From the NCBI RefSeq assembly GCF_046630445.1, contig NC_092334.1, positions 188,548,501 through 188,612,500 on the forward strand: 64,000 nucleotides of DNA, in the 5' to 3' direction. This DNA comes from Rutidosis leptorrhynchoides (lineage: Eukaryota; Streptophyta; Magnoliopsida; Asterales; Asteraceae). Under the pieces are notes generated by a model. It was not told the origin of the DNA, did no database searches, and worked only from the letters and a program-made list of their open reading frames with translations. Of the stretch, positions 38,441-51,230 are shown piece after piece (within the stretch, counting starts at the first letter, position 1; the number at the start of each line of letters is the position of its first letter). Made by a program: the position numbers and the translations under genes.

Positions 38441-41400
38441 CTATATTAAGATCTGTGTAAGCTTTGCGAATACATATCTTTCACTTTTCAACTTCATCCT
38501 TATGTAGTTGAAACTCCGCTCAAAGTGACAAGTCTTTTGGTGAGCACGAGGTTCCTTGATTTGAGCAATCACACCCTCGTTATCACAAAAGATCTCAAGA
38601 GGGTCCTGAATGGAAGGGACCACTCTTAAGTCGTCGATGAATTTCTTCATCCATGCAGCTTCCTTAGCTGCCAATGCGGCGGCGATGTACTCAGATTCTG
38701 TAGTGGATAAAGCAACAACATCATGTTTTTAACTCTTCCAAGAGACCGCACCTTCAGTTTGAAAGCTCGCGTCCACGTAACCTTTTACAGCGAGTTCCTC
38801 CTCACCAGACCCGTATATGTGAAACATATCCTTAGTCCTTCTAAGGTATTTCAATATACTTTTAACCACAGTCCAATGACTGTTTCCCGGGTTATTCTGG
38901 TATATATATTTGTCATGCTAAGAGCGCATGACACATCCGTTCTAGTGCATATCATCGCATACATGATTGTCCCAATAGCAGACGCATATGGGACAATTCT
39001 CTTACTTTATTTTCATCTTTCGTGGTGGGGCACTGAGATGAACTGAGAAGCGTTCCTCTTTGAATAGGTACCAAACCTTTCTTAGAGTTTTCCTTCTTGA
39101 ACCATTTCAAGCCTTTTCAATGTATGCACTTTGATTCAAACCTATCAATTTCTTGGATCTATCCCTATAGATCCTAATCCCCAAAATGTATTGTGCTTCT
39201 CCCATATCCTTAATGGAGAAGCAGCTACTTAGCAAAGTTTTAACTCCTTGCAGTTGTGGAATATCATTTCCAAATAATAATATGACATCCACATATAATA
39301 CAAGGAACATGACAGTGCTCCCACTAGCTTTCTTATATACACAAGCTTCATCACCATTTTTAATGAAGCCAAATTTCTCGGCTTCCTCATTAAAACGATG
39401 ATTCCACATTCTAGATGCTTGTTTCAATCCGTAGATTGACTTCTTTAACTTGCATACTTTCTTAGGATATTTCGGATCGACAAAACCTTCGGGCTGAACC
39501 ATATAGACATCTTCCTCAAGATATCCATTTAGGAAAGCAGTTTTGACATCCATTTGCCATATCTCGTAATCATAATGAGCAGCAATGGCAAATAATATCC
39601 TGATAGACTTCAGCATTGCCACAGGCGAAAAAGTTTCATCATAATCAACCCCTTGAGTTTGAGTGAAACCTTTTGCAACAAGTCTAGCTTTATATGTATC
39701 CAAGTTTCCATGTATGTCGGTTTTCATTTTGAAAAGCCATTTACAATCAACTAGCCTAGAGCCAGGAGGTTGAGCAACAAGTTCCCAAACTTGGTTGTCA
39801 TACATGGATTGCATCTCAGCGTTCATGGCTTCCTGCCATTTATCTTTATCAATCCTTGATAAAGCATCTTGGTAGTTTGTTGGTTCATCCAAATCAACCG
39901 TACAGCAACCATCCATGAGAAACCCATATCTCTCAGGAGGATTGCTAATCCTACCAGATCTACGAATGTCTTGTGTATTTTGATCATCCATTTGATCACT
40001 CTCAACATTTTCATGTTGAGTGCTAGTGTCAACCAATTGTGTATCATCTACTTGATCTTGAACCTCTTCAAGATCTATCTTCCTTTCACTATTTCCTTCC
40101 ATAAGGAACTTAGTTTCAAGGAATTCCGCCTTCCGAGCAACAAATACATTTTGCTCGGATGGATCATAGAAATAGTATCCCATATCGTCCTTGGGATATC
40201 CTATGAAGATACACTTCGTGGATCGAGCATTCAACTTATTAGGGACGTAACGCTTAGGATAAGCTTCACATCCCCATACCTTTAAGTATGATAGAGATGG
40301 AGGTTTACCAAACCATATCTCATGAGGTGTTCGTTCCACTTTCTTGGTTGGGGCCATGTTTAAAATACGAGCCGCGGAGCATAGACAATAACCCCAAAAT
40401 GATAGAGGTAACGAGCTTCTTGCCATCATAGATCGAACCATATCCATTAGGGTTCGGTTTCTCCTTTCGGACACTCCATTAAGCTGAGGTGTTCCGGGTG
40501 GAGTAAGTTGTGAGATAATCCCACAACTCCTAAGATGATCTTGGAAAGCATCACTTAGGTATTCACCTCCTCTATCGGTACGAAGTACCTTGATTGTCTT
40601 ATTGAGTTGATTTTGTACTTCGTTTTGATATTCTTTGAATGCTTCAAAAGTTTCGTCCTTGTGTCTTAATAAGTAGACATATCCGAAACGACTGAAGTCA
40701 TCAATGAAAGTAACGAAGTATCTTTCACCATTCCTAGCTATGGGCTTAAAGGGTCCACATACATCCGAATGTATTAATTCCAATAAGTCCTTAGCCCTTT
40801 CATAGGTCCCTTTGAAAGGTGCTTTAGTCATTTTGCCTTGCAAACAAGATTCACATACATCAAATGAGTCAAGTTCATTTGATTTCAAAAGTCCATTCTT
40901 TTGAAGTGTATGTATTCGATTCTTGTTTATGTGACCAAGGCGACAATGCCATAAGTAGGAATCACTCAAATCCATTTTGAGCTTCTTGGTGCTTGCTTGG
41001 TATATTGAGCTATCGAATGATGTGTTATCATGAACCAATTCATAAATACCATTCAAAGGCGAAGCCTTAAAATAGAACATATCATTCAAGAAAACATGGA
41101 TATCATCATTAATAAAATTAAGATTAAAACCACATTGTCTTAAACGGGAAACAGAAATAATGTTTCGTGTTAAATCAGGTGCATACAAAACATTTTTCAA
41201 TATAAGCTCCAAACCACTTGGTAGCTTTAAAACAAAGTCTCCTTGAGCTTTTACGTGCACCTTTGCACCATTTCCCATGTAGAGACTTGTTGTTCCCGCA
41301 TCTAGTTTACTTCTTACGAACCCTTGCAATGAATTGCAAATATGAGTTCCACATCCTGTGTCTAATACCCATGTATTAGAAGAAGTAATACTAAGCTCAA

Positions 41401-42007
41401 TGTATATCATGTATACATTATTTGAGGTTTGCCCTGCATCCCTCTTTGCATTCAACTCCTTTAGGTAGACCGGGCAGTTGCGTTTCCAGTGACCTATCAC
41501 ACCGCAACCAAAGCACGGATCTTCCTTGGGGTTTGCTTGCCTTGCAACCTTTTGCGATTTAGTGTTGTTGGTTGGGGCAACCATCTTCTCCTTTCCTTTG
41601 CCCTTATAGGTGGGTCCTTTCTTCTTAGCCACCTTTGGCTTAGAAGAGGATTCATCCTTGGATCCACCTTCTTTGATCGTGAGCATGGGTGAAGCCTTTT
41701 TACCCATGCTTGATTCATCCGTCCTTAGCATGGCATGTAATTCGCCAATGCCCTTATCCCAATCATTCATGCTGTAATTCAACACGCATGTGTCAAACCT
41801 TTTTGACAAAGAGTTGAGGATAAGGTCCGTGGTTAATTCATTAGACACGGGACTATTGAGACGGTGCAATCGATCAATGAGGCTTTTCATCTTTAGTGTA
41901 TTAGATGAAACGGATTGGGAGTTATTTTCCCCTTTGAGGATGGACCTCAATGATAGGTTATTAAAGTTGATTGGTGCGTTAGGAATATTGTTGTTATTGG
42001 CGGCCAT
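38441..42007 (-). pseudogene. gag-pol region of Copia element
   Basis: Reading leftwards from the ATG at 42007 (MAANNNNIPNAPINFNNLSL): gag; zinc knuckle CFGCGVIGHWKRNC; protease WVLDTGCGTHICN; gag-pre-integrase; integrase (IHSDVCGPF, FIDDFSRFGYVYLL, GVSERRNRTLMDMVRSMM); reverse transcriptase (WLFKMKTDIHGNLDTYKARL, QMDVKTAFLNGYLEEDVYM). RNase H lies at about 38441-38720 (AAKEAAWMKKFI, IFCDNEGVIAQIKEP). The order PR-INT-RT-RH is that of Ty1/copia. The first 966 codons form one open frame and later parts are broken. Confidence 0.88.
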
Positions 42008-43421
42008 CTACAAAATTTAACAAAGTTCGTTTAAGTATCGATTTTAATTTAACATTCAATACCCTTTTAATCCAATTGATATATTAAATTTTAGAATCCA
42101 ACGGTAAACCAAACTTCGGTTAGGTGACCTTTATCCCGTTATTTGATTTAGCTAGGTAGTCATTATATGACAATTGCAATCCTTTTGCAACTTCTTATGT
42201 ATGGGATCATGCAATCCTTTTGCATGGCATATTTATCCCATCAACGCCTATTTGTTCCTCATGCTTCGGTGACCATAAGTTCATGATCTCCAAATCAAGT
42301 CGTCCTACTTGTGTAAACTTGTAAACTTAACATACAAGTGGTTAGGTGACCTTTATCCCACAAGCATGCGAAACTCACCTTAATCATATTAGTTTGTTCA
42401 TAATGGTTAGGTGACCTTTATCCCATCATGAGTTCCCTAACATGCTTAAGTGTCACACAAAAGGATGGCGTTAAACTTGTTGCCTTGTTTGTAAAAGGGA
42501 TTTTGAGTTTTCGTTTAATTCTAGTTTGAGAAAACTATTATGCCATACACCAACATGCATTTAGTGTATGGTACTTATGAAAAACCAATTTCATGTTTTG
42601 TAATTGAGCCAATTACTAGATATAAACCATTTTATATACGTTATCCTTTTCTTGTTCTTAATAACCATTTATTAAGGTTTTTGGTTGCTATTTTAATTTA
42701 ACCATTTAAATTGCCGTTTTGCATGTACTTAGAACGTCTAATTTAACCAATTAAATTGTCGTTTTGTTTGTTGTTATTTTGTGATTAATTGTATCAACCA
42801 AACATACAAAACAATAATCATACAAACAACCACACATGCAAAATAAGTATGTTCACAATCTAGCCATTTTGGTGGACGTTTGTTTAGCCGAAAACAAACG
42901 TCACCGGTTAAGGGGTTTCAACACAAAGCAAGAGATTTCCAATCTCCCACTTAACCTTGCATCCAAATGCTCCTTGTGTTCTTCAAGTCTTCATGATCTT
43001 GTTCTTCATTTTTACAAAATACGTATCCTAATACATTTTTATCTAGAAAATGAAATACAACCTATTCTATTTTACATACCAAATGTAAAACAAATTACAT
43101 AGCCAAAATAATAATTATTACATGCCAATTGAATGAATAATATTACATACCAAATGAATATAACAAATCAACCAAATATAGCATGCAATCAACACAAGGT
43201 CAAGGCTAGGATTGTGAACTTTAACATGCAACCAAAAATGACCAAAATGACAAGTTCCAAACCCCTTTTGGAACATCCAAAATTTCGGCCATCATATCAA
43301 ACCCACCCAAACCCGACAATTTTTGTATTCCATTTTCATGCATGTACTTGGAATGCAAATATAGTGGGTTTAAAGACAACAATTCGAAGCATATTTCAAC
43401 AACTTCGGCTCTAGATACCAT
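42008..43421 (-). other. 5' leader of Copia element with a 20-bp motif repeated three times
   Basis: About 1.4 kb separates the 5' LTR and gag. It contains the primer site (about 43407-43420). GGTTAGGTGACCTTTATCCC is present without change at 42118-42137, 42340-42359 and 42405-42424. No supported gene is present; short open frames on both strands appear accidental. Confidence 0.55.
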
Positions 43422-44697
43422 TGTTGGGATTTAACAAGTTTGAAACTCTTAAGACCATTTAAGATTAAAACAAAATGGAAGCGTGTAATTACCAATTAAA
43501 CTTGTTAATCTTTAAACCAATTTAAAGCTAAACCCCATGGATCAAGTTGTGAACATAAGCTTACAAACTAACAAGAAAAGGAAGAGTTATATACCTCCTC
43601 AAAGATTTTGAGGGCTGTTTTGGAAGAGCTATATGAAGAGGATGATGATGATGAATGAAGTCCCAAAAGCATGAAACCTCAAGTTGTAATACCCCAAGCT
43701 TAGCACCAACACCTTGCACTTTGGTTAGGATTTATTTGACACTTAATTTGAACTTGCAAGATGAACAAAGAAACCTTTTTCTTGCCCTCAAACTCACGAA
43801 TTTCAGCAGCTCAATGGGCTGTTTTTGGACAGCAGAATGAAGCTGAAAAGTGAGCTGAAACAAGTGTATTTGACATGTATTGAGAGCATGTATTGAGCCT
43901 CACAAGTCTTGGTTCATATGCCACTTGAACATGGAAGCAACCAAGCTTCAAACCACTCATTCCTTACTCATTTAACTTGGCCAGAATCAGCTGAAAAACA
44001 GCAAATAGGATCGGCCAGCAGCAGCTCATTTGAGTGTTTTTGCACTTCAACTTATTTTAACAAAAATGAGTCAAAGCTTGGTTCTTATCACATGCATGCA
44101 TATACTTGAGACTTGTGATGTTTTAAAGTAACAAGGGAATAAGCATGGGTCTTGCTTTGTGTCCCTCAAAACTACCACTTACTAATATTAAATTAGCATG
44201 CTAGAAAGTTTATAAAACTTAATAAAACTTAAGTTTATAAACTTAAGTAATAGTTTTGTTACTTACATAATTTATTTTATAACCTTTTATAAAATATAAC
44301 ACAATATAATCATTTAAACCTATAAATAATTATATATAAATTATCCAAATAATTTATCTCAAGTGATAATATTTCAGAAAACCGATTTTCTAAAATCCAA
44401 GTGTCACGTAATTTAATCAACAATCCATTCGTTAAGATCAAATACGAATAAGGTGTCGGTAAGCTTGTTATTGGGTATGACCCGACTTGGATCATAACAC
44501 ATTGGCCACATTAATTTAATATGTCTCTCGGGCATATGAAATACCTTCAAAATTCGGGTAGTACCTACCCGTTAAGTTCATACTTAGTAGCTAATATACA
44601 ATTTAACTACTACAATTCTATATGAAAAACTGATTATAATAATATTTCGCGTTCAAACTTTTTCACAATATTTTACAAACTTACAATACCGCTTATT

Positions 44698-45447
44698 TTA
44701 CATATAACATGAAATATAGCACACAATAACTTTGATACAAGATAGTTGTGAAGATAATTCTAGATAGTATACAAGTCGTTCAGCAAAGGCAATAAAGACA
44801 CGTAATTCATACGTCCAGAAACAAGTCATGCATTCTGGTTTTACTAGGACTGCTTCCCATCCTTGGTCTTGTGGAACATAACCGTTATGGCCGTTGATAA
44901 GACAGCGTTTTGTAACGTCGTCAAAAGGATGAAGGTTACGTAATGACCAACAGTCTCGTAATAACCTAAAAACCTCATTTCTTACCCCAATTACCGACTC
45001 CGTCACTTGTAGGAACGTTTTGTTTAATAGTTGTAGCCCGATGTTCTTGTTCTCACTTTGGTGAGAAGCGAACATTACTAACCCGTAAGCATAACATGCT
45101 TCTTTATGTTGCATGTTAGCTGCTTTTTCTAAATCACGAAGTCCTATATTCGGATATATTGAGTCAAAATAATTTCTTAACCCGTTGCGTAAAATAGCAT
45201 TTGGGTTCCCTGCAATATATGCGTCAAAGTAAACACATCGTAACTTATGGATTTCCCAATGTGATATCCCCCATCTTTAGAACGAAAGCCTTTTATAAAC
45301 CAAGGCATTCTTGGAACATTCTTCGAATGTCTTACAAACTGATCTCGCCTTAAATAGTTGTGCCGAGGAATTCTGACCGACTCTAGACAAGATTTCATCA
45401 ATCATGTCTCCGGGTAGGTCTCTTAAAATATTGAGTTGTCTATCCAT
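44698..45447 (-). pseudogene. F-box-protein-like segment captured in the Tekay-like leader
   Basis: At about 45277-45447, a frame beginning MDRQLNILRD contains LPGDMIDEILSRVG, SAQLFKARSVCKTFEE and LVYKRLSF. This is the pattern of a plant F-box (Leu-Pro, hydrophobic helix, Cys-Lys, then a basic/aromatic end), which recruits SKP1 in SCF ubiquitin ligases. Further left (about 44698-45114) residues such as HKEACYAYGLVMFAS and NKNIGLQLLNK resemble the helical-repeat C-terminus of F-box proteins of the At2g35280/At1g67623 kind. The segment lies in the same sense as the retrotransposon, downstream of its primer site and before gag. It is broken in the present copy. I infer capture of a host gene; the family match is from memory. 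Confidence 0.55.
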
Positions 45448-45623
45448 TTTGTGTTTTTATACTGTAAAATAGACAAGAGTTAGATTCATAAAAAAAATAC
45501 TTATTAATACAAGCAATTTTTACATATATCATAAAGCATAAGCACACTATATTACATATATTATACCACACGAATACAACTATCTTATTTCGACTCGCTC
45601 ATTTCTTCTTCTTTGGTTTTGGT

Positions 45624-46182
45624 TCATTTTGCCAATTTTCTAGGGATATATGATGTTCCCCTAATATGAGCCGTCGTTTTCCACATTGGTTTAGAAAAAC
45701 CTGGTGGTTTAGAGGTTCCCGGGTTATTGTCACAACTTAAGAAATACGGGTGTTGACGATACATATAAAGTTCATCGGGTTTGGAATCAAATTTCTCTAT
45801 TTTTATGTCCTTTCCCTTATTGTTCTCTTTTGCCTTATTAAATTGTGTTGGGGTAATTTCTATAACATCATCGGAATCCTTGTCGGGATCCGATTCATCA
45901 GAGAATTGGTAATCCTCCCAATACTTTGCTTCCTTGGCGGAAACACCATTGACCATAATTAACTTTGGTCGGTTGGTTAAGGATTTTCTTCTACTTAACC
46001 GTTTTATTATTTCCCCCACTGGTTCTATTTCTTCTTCCGGTTCCGATTCTTCTTCCGGTTCCGACTCTTCTTCCGGTTCCTCTTTGGGAACTTGTGAATC
46101 AGTTCACGAATCATTCCAATTTACATTTGACTCTTCATTATTATTAGGTGAGTCAATGGGACTTGTTCTAGAGGTAGACATC
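45624..46182 (-). pseudogene. Charged leader ORF of Tekay-like element, function unknown
   Basis: It starts at an ATG (46182; MSTSRTSPIDSPNNNEES). An acidic stretch follows, built from a roughly 21-bp repeat encoding EPEEES-like units (about 46020-46085), then GEIIKRLSRRKSLTNRPK and an Asp/Glu/Lys-rich part. The segment is not fully open. I do not recognise the product. The gag-like position would suit a leader protein, but that is a guess. Confidence 0.4.
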
Positions 46183-46345
46183 TATCACATAATATCAAAC
46201 ACGTTAAGAGATTAATATATCACATAATATTCACATGTTAAAAATATATATTTTCCAACAAAATTTGTTAAGCAATCATTTTTCAAGTAAACACGGTCGA
46301 AATCCAGACTCACTAATGCATCCTAACAAACTCGATAAGACACAC

Positions 46346-47571
46346 TGATGTCGTAGCGTGGGGGTACGAAATAGTACTATATTTTACTACGAAATATGTT
46401 ACGAATTACACAAGTTTTAATTATTTATTTACAAATGGGATATACCTAAACCTTGCTACAACACTATAGGCAGTGTACCTAATCGTAGAGTAGTATAGTT
46501 TTTAGTAAGTCCGATTCGTTCCACAGGGAGCGGGCTTATTGCACACTATATTTTTAAACAATTATATTTGTACAAAAATATATAAATATAATAATATATA
46601 AAAGGGGGGTTTACCGTTTAATGACCGGTTTGTCGATTTTATATTTTAAGCGAAGCGTATAGTAAATGACGATAATTAAAGTAGCGAAAAATAAATGACA
46701 ATAAATAAATGACGTTAAATAAAATAGCGAGTAAATAAAAGTACGATGAAAAATACAATAAAACAATTATGCTTATTTAAACTTCCGTAATCATGATGTT
46801 TGACGTGTTGATTTTGGTTTTATGCCCATGGGTTAATTGTCCTTTGTCCTGGATTATTTAATATGCCCGTCAGGTTTTTGTCCATAACAGTCCATCAGTC
46901 ATAAATATAAAGTGCGAGTGTCCTCGTCAAATTATCCTTATACCCGAAGTCAAATATTCCAACTAATTGGGGACTTAAACTGTAATAAGGTTTTAATACT
47001 TTGTTTAATAATTACACCAGGATATCAACTACGTGTAACCCAAGGTTTTAATACTTTGTTAACAATTACACCAAGTGTCCTTGTATATAATTTCACCCCT
47101 GTTTTAATAATTCTAGTGACTATTAATCCATTCCCGTGTCCGGTTAAATGAACGATTATTCGTACATATAAATATCCAGCCCATCGTGTCCGATCGAGTG
47201 TATATGGTTATTTATAGGGACGTCCAATTGTAAATCTTTATATTAAAATTAACAAACTATCATTTAGTTAAACAAATATAAAGCCCATTAATAGCCCATA
47301 GTCTAATTTCCACAAGTGTCGTTCTTTTGTCCTAACCCCAATTATGGTACAAAGCCCAATTACCCAATTTTAGTATTTTAGCCCAACATCATAATTACTT
47401 CGCCTTAAATAAGCATAATAATAACTTAAGTACGAGACATTAATTTAAAAAGGAGAACATAGCTTACATTGATTATTTATCGCGTAGTGGTACACGGACA
47501 GAGCTCCGACTTTAAAACCCGTAAAAATAACTTTTACATAACCCAAACTAATCTAATATAACACTAATCTA

Positions 47572-47639
<68 letters not shown>

Positions 47640-48246
47640 TATTTATATTATACTACGGAGTATTATTATTATTATTATTATGTTATTTAAACTCGCAGAA
47701 TTCGTGACCTTTTATAGGCATTTTGGAATTTGGCAGCTCCGCGAGTCGTGGAGTTTTAAGCCTTCAAACTCCGCGAGTCGTGGAGTTTGATTTTCCAGCT
47801 CACAATTTTTTGGATCTTAGCTTGTCGACGTAATTAAATAATAATATAATATATAAATAATTTTAAGAATTATTTAAATATTATATTTATGCATAGTTGA
47901 CTTGTAATTTTTGCACCGTTGCGTCGCGCGTTGAGAGTTGACTCATGTCCCGGTTCTGGATTTTTGAACGTCCTTGCGTACAATTTAATATCTTGTACTT
48001 TGCATTTTGTAACTTGTACTCTTGTCATTTTTAGACATTTTTCATCAATAATTTGAACCTTTTGAATTGTATCTTGTACATTTGAGCTTTTTGGACGTTT
48101 GTGTCTTCAAATCTTCGTTTTCGCCTTTTGTCTTCGCACTTATTTATTTAAACAATTACAATGAAAATATAATACAATTACATATGAAAACCTATTATTT
48201 AGGAGGGATATTGCTATGAAATATATGTTCCTTTTTAGCCTTATCA
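46346..48246 (-). repeat. 3' LTR of the non-autonomous Athila-like element
   Basis: This 1901-bp LTR contains a (TA)n microsatellite at about 47574-47632 and paired CTCCGCGAGTCGTGGAG motifs near 47737-47790. The polypurine-like GTGGGGATATT follows on the - strand, just outside the LTR (48247-48257). Confidence 0.9.
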
Positions 48247-50207
48247 AATATCCCCACAATTGAGCGTTGCTTGTCCTAAAGCAATATAGAACTTGAAATA
48301 AAAACATACATGAATCACTTTTTTATTCATCACACTTTGTACATCAGTGATTTTTATATGGTGGTATAAACAATGATAGTAACGATAGAACCATGGTTAA
48401 AGGTGGGTGTGTCATCCACAGTTGCCTCGGGTTTAGGTCAACGACACTTGCAATCAAATAGCCGATTTACTTTTGGTTTCCAAAGCAAAGTTCACATTTG
48501 AAAGGCGGTTTACAGTCCCACATGACTATGAAAATTTAGATCCGTTAGGAAATTGAATCTTTATAAAAACATTTGATCTTTTGAAAATTCAATCTAGCTT
48601 TTACCCTAGATAAGTTTTCCGGAATAACCCTTCACCGGTGTTGCAAAATATTTTTGTGGGTTTGGTGGGTTTCATATTTGAAAATTTTAGCTCAAAACTT
48701 GCGGTTTTGTGTCACCCACTTGCTAACCTTGTATTGGGAAAGCAACACGTCCAGTATACTTGCTCCGTATATTACCTTTCGATAAACTACCGTCCGGTTG
48801 TAAAGGAAAGCGTTGAACAAGCAACTGTTAAGGCAATGTCCCCTGACATTCTTTTAATTATGGTCTATAACGTATCGGATGCAATTACTATCCTTGGTAG
48901 GAGCAATAGTAAAGCTCACCCTTATGGTTTTTCGGTCTGGCACAAGGTCCTGTCTTTGACCATGCTATGCAACCACCGTTCTTACGGTTGACACCCAATT
49001 TGGTTCAGGTGACCTAATGAATTCCAGGTGAATTCCTAGGATTTTACGTTCAATGGTAATGAACGCATTGAAAATGGGTTTTCAGAAAACAAATCGGTTT
49101 ATAATTTTGATCAAAATATTTTCTCGTTCAAGCTCGAGTTTAGATATCATTGAATTCCATGAGTTTGAATTCTCAATCTTTAAGGTCAATCTCTAGGATT
49201 GAGTAATATCAGTCTTAAAAGCTGATTTTTGATCTTTAAGGAGATTATCCTTTCTGGGGATCTGATTCATTAGTCTTATCAAGCTAATTTGCACGGTGCC
49301 CCCCATTGTACGAGATAAATCCTTCTCATGGTTAGGATAAATCTGACCACTTGGCGACCCTGTTTGATGCTGAGGTCCGTGGATTTCCTGCTGATTTTAG
49401 AGATGACTTTTCTAGATTTTTCGTCAACCTACAGCTGGTCTGGACGACAACATCCTGACCTAAATCAAGAAGCGCGTGTCTTTTTCGGAAGACTTTACTT
49501 CCTTTTAATGATGGAATTGATTCATCGTGTAGATCCATTTTTTTCTTTTTCTTTCATCGGGTAAAACAGTTAATTTAGTCCAAAACAAAAGCACCTGCAA
49601 TAACTTTACGAAAACATGTGATAGATAGTTTTTAATTGAATAACTAGGTACATTCTCCCCACACTTAGTTTCTTTCTTTGCCTTTTTATTCTCCTTTATT
49701 CCATTTTAAATGAATTCAAGCGTTTTAGGGTGTTTCTCAATTTATGTCCTTTCCGAGGTAACGATAATTTCGGTATTAACACCTAGTTTTCATCGTTCAT
49801 AAATATGTATAAACATGATTTTGACTTCATTTAGTTGAAAATTTTTCAAATTTTCACAAAATTTGGCAAATAAACTAAGTGCAAACCCGAGAGAATTTAT
49901 AACCCTTCCCCACACTTGAGATCATGCAATGCCCTGATTTGCATGAAATCAGACTATAATTATAAATTCATGAGGGTGATTAGTGTAGAAAAGTAATTAA
50001 AAATACCCAGTTTGTAATTACAAAGCTCGTCGAATGATAGATGGCGCGCCTCATCGTTCATTCCTTCTTGTTTTATCACACATATTTTTCTTCAAAAACG
50101 GTTGCTTTTCTGAACTGTTTGCTAATCTTTAAAAATGCGTCTTTACCCTAATTTATTATGCATGTTTATTAACGAGTTATGCACTAACCCGAACCCCTAA
50201 TTTAACG
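48247..50207 (-). other. 3' noncoding region of non-autonomous Athila-like element
   Basis: Nearly 2 kb is homologous to 2200-3883 of the first Athila-type element in reverse orientation. Open frames on the + strand here are antisense to the element and are also seen in the other copy, so they are not supported as genes. Confidence 0.6.
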
Positions 50208-51230
50208 TTAAGTGGGGTTAGACTTCCCCATACTTAGCTGACGACATGTGAAGTCGGTAGAATAAGTTCCACGAATTAAAATAGTGAGCCAGTTATTTAC
50301 ATCTCGGGTGGTGTATAATATATCAATGGGTTTAAAGTTTAGACTCACCCGATCGTCACTACTTAATTCTTTTTTAAGTGTAGCTTTTAGTAAATGGATA
50401 TGTCTCTTTTCTGGTTCTTGGTCAAATGGATCGATATACACCGACATACTTATTTCTATAGGGTGGACAATTCCTAATATTTCCTTCCTTTTATTCTCAG
50501 GATCAAAGTTTTCACCTCTATTACCCAATTGGGTGAAATTCGAGGTGTCATTATCTATTACAGCTCGTAGTTCATTTCCGGTGGATGACTCGTCTATTGA
50601 GAATATTGGGTTGGAAGGTTGTGGAATGGTGAAGTTCGGTTTGGCCTCGGGGGTAAAATTTTCAACGTTATCGTATTCTCAAGAGTACCAATTTGTCACC
50701 CTAACTTCTTCTTTATCCATTGATGGATCGATGATTTCGTCGGTAGAGGCTAATGTGTCGATATGTTGCGAAATTGGTAAGACTGAATAAAAAGTATCAT
50801 CGGGATAGTTGGTGATTTCGGAGCTCTCGAATTCATCAAAATTCGATGATATGAGATTTTCTTGCACATGACTACTCAGATCAACATGTGTGTAGTCTGA
50901 TAGAGTTTCAGCTTGCCGGTTTACAAACTCTCTCATTTGTTCATTTTGAGCATTAAGTTCTTCGAGTTTGATTTTCATATTGTCTAATAAATTTTCAGAC
51001 ACGTAATTTTCCTCGTCTACTGGTTGTTGAGTTTGGAAATATTCTTGGGAATAATCCCAATTTGAATTGTATTCTTCATAATCATTCCATTCAGGTTCCG
51101 TGGGTGCGTAATTTTCCATAGGAACGTAATAATAACATTCCCATGTTGAGTGATAATCTCCACAGATTTCACAACCAGTTATTGTTTCGTCATTCGTGAT
51201 CCAAGATTAACCGAACGAATTGTCATCAAC
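50208..51230 (-). pseudogene. gag-like remnant of Athila-like element
   Basis: Near 51150-51200 the - strand encodes CEICGDYHSTWEC. This is the compact C-x2-C-x3-H-x4-C knuckle seen in Athila gag proteins. It is followed by the acidic, Asn/Tyr-rich segment MENYAPTEPEWNDYEEYN. Further left, IDPFDQEPEKRHIHLL and FKPIDILYT belong to a segment I do not recognise beyond its occurrence in related elements. The region is broken. Confidence 0.55.

Larger units (their letters stand above)
36450..44549 (-). mobile_element. Young Ty1/copia element
   Basis: Two 1128-bp LTRs (36450-37577 and 43422-44549; TGAAGGTATTTC...ATCCCAACA on the - strand) are flanked by AAATT (36445-36449 and 44550-44554). Only about two differences between the LTRs were found by eye. 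That implies insertion within roughly the last hundred thousand years at usual plant rates. It sits in the leader of the Tekay-like element, between the F-box-like segment and gag. The primer site next to the right LTR (TGGTATCTAGAGCC) resembles the tRNA-iMet type. A purine tract, AAGTGGGAGAT, adjoins the left LTR. The coding part is not fully intact (a few breaks). Confidence 0.92.
44550..46345 (-). other. Leader of Tekay-like element carrying extra coding segments
   Basis: This is the part of the Tekay-like leader between the Copia and Athila-like insertions. It carries two sense-strand coding-like segments: a charged one (about 45624-46182) and an F-box-like one (about 44698-45447). Between the latter and the Copia element is GTACCTACCCGTTAA (44561-44575), identical to the sequence beside the 3' LTR at 31670-31684. 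Confidence 0.6.

Noticed and set aside
48638-48991. 117-codon + strand frame with a counterpart at 3399-3614 on the - strand
   Set aside because: Both lie antisense in the 3' noncoding region of the Athila-type family and show no recognisable domain.
50284-50790. 168-codon + strand frame
   Set aside because: It is antisense to the gag-like remnant of the Athila-like element, which shows family residues on the - strand.
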